Shown: piece by piece, positions 57,421 through 64,000 of the stretch
Layout: the number at the start of each line of letters is the position of its first letter
Numbering within the stretch: position 1 is the first letter of the stretch
Assembly (NCBI RefSeq): GCF_024586455.1
Contig: NC_065921.1
Location: 62,435,528 to 62,499,527 of the forward strand
DNA length: 64,000 nt
DNA from: Bactrocera neohumeralis
Taxonomy: Eukaryota; Arthropoda; Insecta; Diptera; Tephritidae
Reading direction: 5' to 3'
The notes under the pieces: generated by a model
Seen by the model: the letters and a program-made list of their open reading frames with translations, nothing else
What the model was told of the DNA's origin: nothing
Databases searched by the model: none
Program-made: the position numbers and the translations under genes

Positions 57421-59638
57421 AAATTTCCCCGTTTAAGTACCACTCGGTTAAGTGCCAATCCCGCTTAGCGGCCACTAAATTTCGTGCTTCATTAAAAAAT
57501 TTGGTTTAAGTTTTCCCCTCTTAAGTGCCACTTTAAATTTAAAATTATAAAATCGAAAAATATTCTTGTAAAATCTTAAAATATGGCAATATGAATAAGT
57601 GCTTTTGTTATCGAGCATTTGTTTTAATTGATCTTCGCTATCTATGTGTCAAAAATTTTCGCTTTTGTCATTTGCATCGTTGTAAGTTTGAAAAATACAG
57701 AAAAATGCCTGGTAAAACGCGCAAAATAGTAACTGCTTTGACTATAAAACAAAAGTTGGAAGCAATAAATTTGATTGAACACGAAGGAAAGCCGAAGGCT
57801 GATGTGGCAAAAAAGTTCAAGGTGGACATTTCAACCATCCATCGAATATGGAGGAAGCGCGAATAAATTGAGGCGGCTGCCTCGAAAACTAATTTAAAAC
57901 GCAAACGATTGCGTTTTGGTACATGCGATAAAGTAGAGGAAGCTTAATCAAAATGGTTCAACCAGATGCGATCATTGAATGCGACAATTTGTGGAGCTCA
58001 AATTGCACAAAAGGCAAAGGAATTCGCCCTTAAAATCAGCTGCGACTTTGAGCCAACTGCTGGTTGCATGTGGCGTTGGCAGCGACGTGAAAATATTAAA
58101 TTTAAAAAAATTCAAGGCGAGGCAGCAGATGCTGATACTACGGCGGCGGAAAACTACCGAAATGAAGTTTTAAATACCTTAATAAAGGACTACGAGCCAG
58201 GCGATATATTTAATGCGGATGAAAGCGGTCTTTTTTACAAGGCTCTTCCAAGCAGAACGTTGTGTAAAGGAGGAGACAAGGCGGTGGGCGGTAAGGCACA
58301 AAAGGCCGCCTGACTCTGTTATTTTTATGTAATTCAGATGGAACCTTCAAAAAAGTTTTTGCAATTGGAAAGTCAAAAAACCCGAGGTGTTTTAAGGGAA
58401 AAGTTGTGCCGCTGCCGTACTATTCCCAGAACAAAGCTTGGATGACTGGATCTTTGTGGTCAATGATAATGAAGGAATTTGACAATGAAATGGGAAAGCA
58501 AAAGCGAAAGGTGTTATTAATAGTTGACAACGCAGCCTGCCATAAAGTTAATGGTTTGAATGTTGAGAATGTAAAGATTACATTTTTGCCACCAAACACG
58601 ACATCACTGTTGCAGCCTCTCGACCAAGGGATAATACATTGCTTTAAAGTTTATTTCAGACAAATAATGGTTCGAAAACAAATACTTGCCATAGAGAACG
58701 GCTTGTCAATTAAACAATTTATAACATCGATTTCAATACTTGATGCCCTTAATTTTATTAAACGGGCGTGGTGGCTTGTTAAAAGCGATACCATAAGAAA
58801 TTGCTTACAAAAAGTAAGTTTAGCTCTTAATAATTATGTTTGAACTATGAAAAGCAAAATATTGCAGGTATGTATTTAATTTAAAATTCTTGAATTTCGT
58901 TTTGTAGGCCGGATTTCAAGTAAAAGATATTTCGTTCGACCCTATCGAGGAAATAGCAGATGTCCCTATTGAAATACATAACTTTGATGAATACGTTGCG
59001 TGCGACAGTGACATTGATTGCTTTGGTGTTCTTACTGATGAGGAAATAGTAAAAGATGTATTAAATGAGGCTGATGTTGAATTATCAGAAGAATCTGCAG
59101 TTGATGCCGTAACTGACCCGCCTTCCTTTGCTGAAACTTTAAGTGCTCTTAGCCTTATTAAGAAGTTTGTAGATTACAACAATATTGACGCCGAAGAAAT
59201 TGAAACTTTGGAAGAAAAGCTATACAAAAAGAAATTTCAAAATCTTCGTCAGAAAAAAATTACTGATTTCTTTTTTTAAATTGAAGCGAAACTACTTTAT
59301 TACATATAAATAAGTAGATAAGTACTTACATAAAATGTATGTACCTACCCATATGTAAACTTGAATTAATAATTTAATTTTAAAAGCTTTGATCTCAAGA
59401 AAAGTCTCTTTGTTAAATTGTTTTCTTTTTCGTTCTTTTTTTATTAATTTTTGTAAATTATAATCAATAAAATTGATTTAATCAAAAATATATCTTTGCA
59501 GCTTTTTAGAAAAGTTCATAAACGAAATCTTCGTAAGTACCATATGGCACTTAAGCGGGTTTCTTTTAAATGCCACTCCCGCTTAAGTGCCACAAAAACC
59601 TGACATCGTTAGGTGTGGCACTTAAGCGGGATTTACTG
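57418..59638 (+). mobile_element. Tigger/pogo DNA transposon
   Basis: TA lies at both edges (57416-57417 and 59639-59640). The ends are imperfect inverted repeats around CCCGCTTAAGTGCCAC, and the AAGTGCCAC motif recurs several times on both sides. It is inserted in the I-clade LINE. Confidence 0.85.
57705..59279 (+). pseudogene. Tigger-type transposase (CENP-B/jerky-like), broken
   Basis: The start at 57705 gives MPGKTRKIVTALTIKQKLEA, a psq-type DNA-binding domain with KADVAKKFKVDISTIHRIW. TAA codons near 57864 and 57946 and a frame change near 58306 interrupt it. The DDE core is complete: FNADESGLFY (Asp, about 58215), LLIVDNAACHK (Asp, about 58520) and LQPLDQGIIHCFK (Asp, about 58620). A 94-bp intron (58814-58907) joins NCLQK to AGFQVKDISFDP in phase, and the acidic tail ends with KKITDFFF at TAA 59279. 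Without the three lesions it would be a typical Tigger protein. Confidence 0.88.
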
Positions 59639-59640
59639 TA

Positions 59641-59942
59641 GTGCAACTACTCCATCAGAAAATCGCTCTCTGACATTTAGTGTTGTAAAGGAGCCTTCAC
59701 AAGGTGAAATGCAGTTGGTAAAGGTTTGTTACCCATAGCCTGGTTTAGTTAGACACAAGGGTAAACGAGTTCAATCCCATCAGTTAATTTTTCACAAATA
59801 TAAGTAGTACCTTTATGCTTAAATTAGACAATTGTCGTCCAAAACTACTTAAATCGAATTTGACCTCTTTAAGACTTCAAATAGCAAATATGTGTGCCAC
59901 AATTTGTAAACTAAATTTGCATAATTTAATGACGTGGGTATA
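59641..59942. other. Unassigned stretch between Tigger and mariner
   Basis: It could be the 3' remainder of the I-clade LINE, since the preceding frame can be read a few codons across the empty Tigger site. No recognisable motif follows. Confidence 0.35.
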
Positions 59943-60878
59943 CAAGTTCTGTCGCAAAAGAAACAGAACTTTTTAAATAAAACTGTTTCTGGTAGTGCCA
60001 CCTATTGGTGGGTATATGAAATAAAAAGTTTGATTTCTTGTTGACATTTCGTAAAAATTTTAAGACAAGTGGATAACTAGAATCGATGTTATCGATCAAA
60101 AAGTGACAGCAGCTTTTGGTCCTCGGTCGTAAAATGCAAAGAGCAAAGAGCAAATATTAAATTTTGTTTTAAGCTTGGGAAAACGTTTACTGAAACATTT
60201 CAAATGATGCAAAAAGTTTATGGTGATCAGTGCCTATCCCGTAGTAATGCGCATGAGTGGTTTAAGCGATTCCAAGAAAGTCGTGAGGACCTCTGTGATG
60301 ATCAGAAGTCGGTTGTCTTCAGAAGTCAAAAATAAAGACAATGCTGATTTGTTTTTACAGTTCCGAATGTATTGTATACCGAGAGTTCGTCCCACCTGGC
60401 CAAACGATTAATGCTGTGTTTTACCTTGGTGTTATGAAGCGTCTTTTGTCACGCATTCGTCGTGCTCGAAAACAATACCGTGAGACAGGGTCCTGGCGCC
60501 TGTTACACAATAATGCGCCGTGTCATCGGTCGACGCTTGTCACTGATTTTTTGACAAAAAACTCCATGTTAACCATTAATCCCTCACCCTACTCACCTGA
60601 TCTGGCACCCTGTGATTTTCACCTATTTGGAAAACTTCATTTGCCCATGAAAGGACGCTGGTTTCAGGACATTTCAGCTATCCAAAAGGCGATGACCGAT
60701 ATTCTCAAGAGCAATCCGAAAAATGCCCTTAAATACTCATTTCAAATGCTAATTGACCGGGCTATACGCTGTATCGAAGCACAAGGAAACTACTTTGAAG
60801 AAAAAAATATAACTTTTGAAAAATATTAATTTTTTGTTGTTTTTTTTAACAGTCCTGTTTCTTTTGGGACAGACCTTG
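59943..60878 (+). mobile_element. Mariner-like element, internally deleted
   Basis: TA flanks both ends (59941-59942 and 60879-60880). The inverted repeats start CAAGTTCTGTCGCAAAAG on the left and CAAGGTCTGTCCCAAAAG on the right. At about 0.94 kb it is shorter than full mariners. Confidence 0.88.
60135..60829 (+). pseudogene. Mariner transposase, first catalytic region deleted
   Basis: The N-terminal helix-turn-helix part (about 60135-60330) has FCFKLGKTFTETFQMMQKVYG. The C-terminal part in another frame has VYREFVPPGQTINAVFYLGV, LLHNNAPCHRS in place of the usual HDNAPAH, and YSPDLAPCDFHLF, ending at TAA 60829. The segment with the first catalytic Asp is missing, and the second catalytic position reads Asn (LLHNN). 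It is inactive. Confidence 0.85.
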
Positions 60879-61154
60879 TATGTTCGGAGTTGATATCGAT
60901 AATTTGTTCGAATTTAAAAACGAGAGGATTGATTGATAGCATCTTCGCGTTTCTTTAACATCTTTGTTTTTGTTCCAATGAGCACGAATGAATAAATAGC
61001 TTTGTGTTTGCTTTTCTATGAATATACGGTCGGTATCAGGTTATACGTATATACAGTAAGAGACAAACGAGTTCTCGAATAGTCAGGGAACTTTTAATAT
61101 TTTTGCGAATCGAAAAAAACGAAAAGAGTTTCAAAGACCAAATTTTACCTCGTC

Positions 61155-62070
61155 TGTCCGGAAAGTGATAGGACTGAGACGATTTAAAAAAATGTAATCA
61201 ACAAATCGTTAGAATCCTTAAAAACTTCCAAAATAGGCTCCTTCTGCGTCAATACAGCGCTGCCAGTGCGATTTCCAAGCATTGAAGACGTCGCAGAAGT
61301 CATTCTCCGGAATAGTCTTGAAAGCCGCGGTGCATGCTGGTTGGATCTCCTTTGCCGTCTCAAAATGCTTGCGGAAAATTGCCTTTTTGTCCCGGGATCA
61401 TACTCATAGGTCCATGACACGTCACCTGTGATTACGTTATTCAAAAATTGGGAGTCACTTTCAGATATGTTCAAATTTTCTCTCCACTCCCCCCAATTTC
61501 TAATCGTCAGTAACCACTTTTGGGACCATCTTCGCGCACACCTTGCGCATGTTCAAGTGCTCCGTCACAATGTCATGAACTACAAATTTTGATAAATTTA
61601 ACATTTGGGCAATTAAACGAATATTTAGTCGACGGTCTGAGTTCAAAACTTTGCGCACTCGAGTCACATTGTCGGTGTTTGTCGATGTCGATGTCACGGT
61701 CTTCATCATCGATCTCTTCCCGGCCCTCCAAAAAGGCCTGGTGCCACCGAAACACACCACTTCTTGCTAGAGCAACATCTGGGTAAGCCTGCTTGATCAT
61801 ATCAAACGTCTCAGATATACCAGATTTCACACAGAATTAAATCGCGTACCTTTGCTCTAACGAACGCTGCATTTTCAGCTTGCACCATTCACAGAAACAC
61901 GTCGAGCGAAAATGTTTGTCCTGATTCTCCAGATGCTCGGAGACAACTGAGTAGCCGCTCGTTCGTTAGCTAGGACTCTCTCCTCTCCTCTACCGAGTCC
62001 GGCCGGTGTGCGCACGCTTCCAAGTACAGTTGCGGCGGAAGAAAATCAGTCCTATTACTTTCCGGGCAAA
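61155..62070 (-). mobile_element. Second mariner-like element, degenerate
   Basis: Inverted ends around CCGGAAAGTRATAGGACTGA lie near 61157-61176 and 62050-62070. It encloses minus-strand transposase pieces and an internal deletion of the C-terminal domain. Confidence 0.7.
61184..61885 (-). pseudogene. Mariner transposase fragment
   Basis: On the minus strand an N-terminal part (61870-61573) reads QRYAIKF-like then SETFDMIKQAYPDVALARSG and FRWHQAFLEGREEIDDEDR. In a shifted frame NTDNVTRVRKVLNSDRRLNI follows (61700-61640), then VITGDVSWTYEYDP with the first catalytic Asp (about 61435). No second Asp block is seen. Confidence 0.78.
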
Positions 62071-62159
62071 CCCTGTAGTATCAAATTTAATTTTAATAAA
62101 TTATTGTTATAATTATTTATAATACCTAAAGTATGAAATATAGTAGTTGAATAACTTTT

Positions 62160-63045
62160 TAGTTGCTTTACGATGGGACCTAAATTCAGATTGAACAAAA
62201 ACGAGCTGAAAGACATTAGTAATTGTTAATATCTAGAAGTTACAAAAATTTCTTGAACTACTATATAAAATGAAAACACCAAATGATTTAACAGTGCCTG
62301 AAAAGAGTTGAGGCCGTCCGTATAGGTTGTTCCCAACGAATTGCCAGGCACTAAATTTTTGTAGCAGTAACAAACACCGCAGTGAAAACTAATAAAGTCA
62401 TGAAAGGGGTCCATGGAGTCAATGCCTGTAATAATATAGTACGCAGATACCTGAAAAATTACGGACTTAAGTCTAGAGTGATCATAAAAAATTGTTCCTA
62501 AGTAATAAGCACCGTAAGGATAGATTAGAGTTCGCCAAACAACACAGACAATTTCCCATCGAAGATGTGAAGAAAGTTACTTTCTCCGATGAACCTAAAA
62601 TTGATCGAATAGAATCAGACATAGGCCTGTGAATGAAATTTTGAGATGGATCGCTGATTCGTTAGAGGTGTTTTAGCGGAAATGTGCTGGTTGCATTTCA
62701 TCTGAGGACTTATATCTTCCAAGTTTGAATATATTCGGATGAACCTAAAATTGATCGAATAGAATCAGACATAGGCCTGTGAATGAAATTTTGAGATGGA
62801 TCGCTGATTCGTTAGAGGTGTTTTAGCGGAAATGTGCTGGTTGCACATCATCTGAGGACTTATATCTTCCAAGTTTGAATATATTCGGATTCGTACGCCG
62901 ATAAGGAGGTATTTTCATGAAAGATAACGATCCAAATTATCAATTTGTCCCCTGATTTGAACCCCATTAAGCAGCTTTAGGAAATTTCAAAGAGAAATTT
63001 TTGTTGAAAAAGATGCTGCAAAGACTGTAACCGAAGCAATATAAA
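62160..63045 (+). pseudogene. Tc1-like transposase remnant
   Basis: Scattered plus-strand pieces are readable: VRRYLKNYGLKSRV-like (about 62440-62480), DRLEFAKQH and VKKVTFSDEPKI (about 62522-62600), and SPDLNPIKQLWEI-like near 62950. The order is that of Tc1 transposases. Many stops and a 150-bp internal duplication are present. Confidence 0.65.
62588..62887 (+). repeat. 150-bp tandem duplication in Tc1 remnant
   Basis: GATGAACCTAAAATTGATCG starts both units at 62588 and 62738. They differ by only a few bases (for example TTTC versus CATC near 62697 and 62847). The duplication is younger than the decay of the element. Confidence 0.92.
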
Positions 63046-63049
63046 ACTC

Positions 63050-63820
63050 ATGTGGCGGTCACACAAGATATTAACGTGTCGTCAAGCTAACTTTTGAGTC
63101 AACGGACAAACATGTTCAAACTTTTATTTTTTTTAAACTGAGTATTTTTAAATAATTAAGTTTAAATTTCTCAATTAAGTTGTTCGTTTCGAAAGAAAAT
63201 ATTAATATTCTTTTTTAACGTATGTAGGATTTTTCATACTTATAGTGTCTAATAATTTTTCTAAACTTGGAGCTCTATGCCTTCTAACCACAAGCATCTT
63301 GTATTAGAAATTCTAAAATTTAGTAGGATTTCAGTACGTGTGAAATTTTTTAATTTAAACCTATCAATTTTGGTCGGATCGCCTCATGCTCTGCAATACT
63401 GGATATTACCCTCGAATAAACAAAATTATAGAGTGAATTTGGATAATTAAAAATTATTTTGTTAATCGTTTAATAATTTGAGCTAATGAAATTGAAGCTG
63501 CTGTCCCAAGAGCAGTGTGACAAATTTAATGCAATAACTCAGCTCAATCAACGAGTTACTTACTCTCAACCGCATAAAAGCTCAGTCAATAGATGGTTCA
63601 GTAAGCAGCGGAGTCAATATGCTCCTTTGAGTAACTAAACAAGTGTGCCCATGGCAGCGTGGCTAAAAGTGTTTTACGAAATTAAGTGTTATGTGAACGT
63701 ATACTATACATAAACAAGAGGACCCTACCATCTAGTATATGATTTCTATTAGCTGGATTATAACTATTAGTTAATGAGATATATCATTTTTGTGAAGCAA
63801 CTTGTGTAAGTTTATAAAAA
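63050..63820. other. Unassigned AT-rich stretch
   Basis: No feature is seen apart from AT-rich runs and the edge of the following mariner piece. Confidence 0.45.
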
Positions 63821-63821
63821 A

Positions 63822-64000
63822 ATGGATCATAAAGCATTTCGTGTGTTATAAAGTATTACTTTTTGGGGGAAAATACTGTTGAATTTGGGCACAGCGAAAT
63901 CCGCCGTTGAAAAGATATTTGCTAAGCTGGAAAAAGGCGAAATGAGCACTGAGGACAATGATGCTCTAACGAAAACAACGAATAACTGATTCTGAGAAGT
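63822..64000 (+). pseudogene. Mariner transposase N-terminus, cut by window end
   Basis: ATG at 63822 opens MDHKAFRVL, then a frame break, then AKSAVEKIFAKLEKGEMSTE. This matches the start of mauritiana-type mariner transposases (the FAKFKRGEMSTED region). At least one stop is present. The element runs off the window. Confidence 0.72.

Noticed and set aside
1..64000. CRISPR arrays, operons, bacterial-type promoters or riboswitches
   Set aside because: Nothing resembling them is present; introns, poly(A) signals and the transposon set show a eukaryotic, insect genome.

Overview
The window looks like a transposon graveyard from a higher-fly genome. The DNA is AT-rich, genes have short introns, and the repeat types are an errantivirus with env, BEL/Pao, LOA- and I-clade LINEs, Tc1/mariner, PIF/Harbinger and Helitron. 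A tephritid fruit fly or close relative is my inference; the species cannot be fixed from the sequence alone. I see no intact conserved host protein-coding gene. Almost every long reading frame belongs to a mobile element, and nearly all are broken.

Layout. 1-8.8 kb: an errantivirus (270-7420, two near-identical LTRs, TATA target duplication) sits inside an abundant repeat here called family X. A second, inverted X copy lies at 8145-8804. Between the X copies is a candidate short spliced transcript with a 40-bp array of splice-acceptor-like sites. 10.2-21.3 kb: a BEL/Pao retrotransposon whose leader carries two copies of another repeat (family Y) and a Tc1-like element, and whose 3' LTR is cut off by a LOA-clade LINE (21270-26434). 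26.4-31.7 kb: mostly unique DNA with a decayed Y copy holding a mariner fragment. 31.7-33.3 kb: a broken DDE-type transposase-like gene. 33.9-41.9 kb: a broken Helitron Rep-helicase element on the minus strand, itself hit by an RTE-like LINE with a 13-bp target duplication. 42.1-45.3 kb: remnant of a second BEL element. 45.5-50.6 kb: a PIF/Harbinger element with two convergent genes, embedded in an inverted duplication with arms of about 2.7-3.0 kb. 52.9-57.4 kb: an I-clade LINE interrupted by a Tigger/pogo element (57418-59638). 59.9-64 kb: remnants of three mariners and one Tc1-like element.

Main interpretation. The Rep-helicase element at 33944-41922 carries the 5' and 3' ends of the non-coding family X, with a coding interior where X has short tandem repeats. 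It therefore looks like the decayed autonomous partner of X. Family Y has an unrelated interior but the same terminal plan: an outward TATAAAA start, a 5' palindrome, a pyrimidine tract about 130-145 bp inside, and a six-bp TTCGG/CCGAA-type hairpin followed by a CTTG end. X and Y together look like two lineages of Helentron-type rolling-circle elements. The second notable structure is the Harbinger inverted duplication. It lies inside the intron that splits the start codon of the Myb/SANT-like gene and would give a kilobase-scale RNA hairpin if transcribed. All ages and family assignments rest on reading the sequence by eye.
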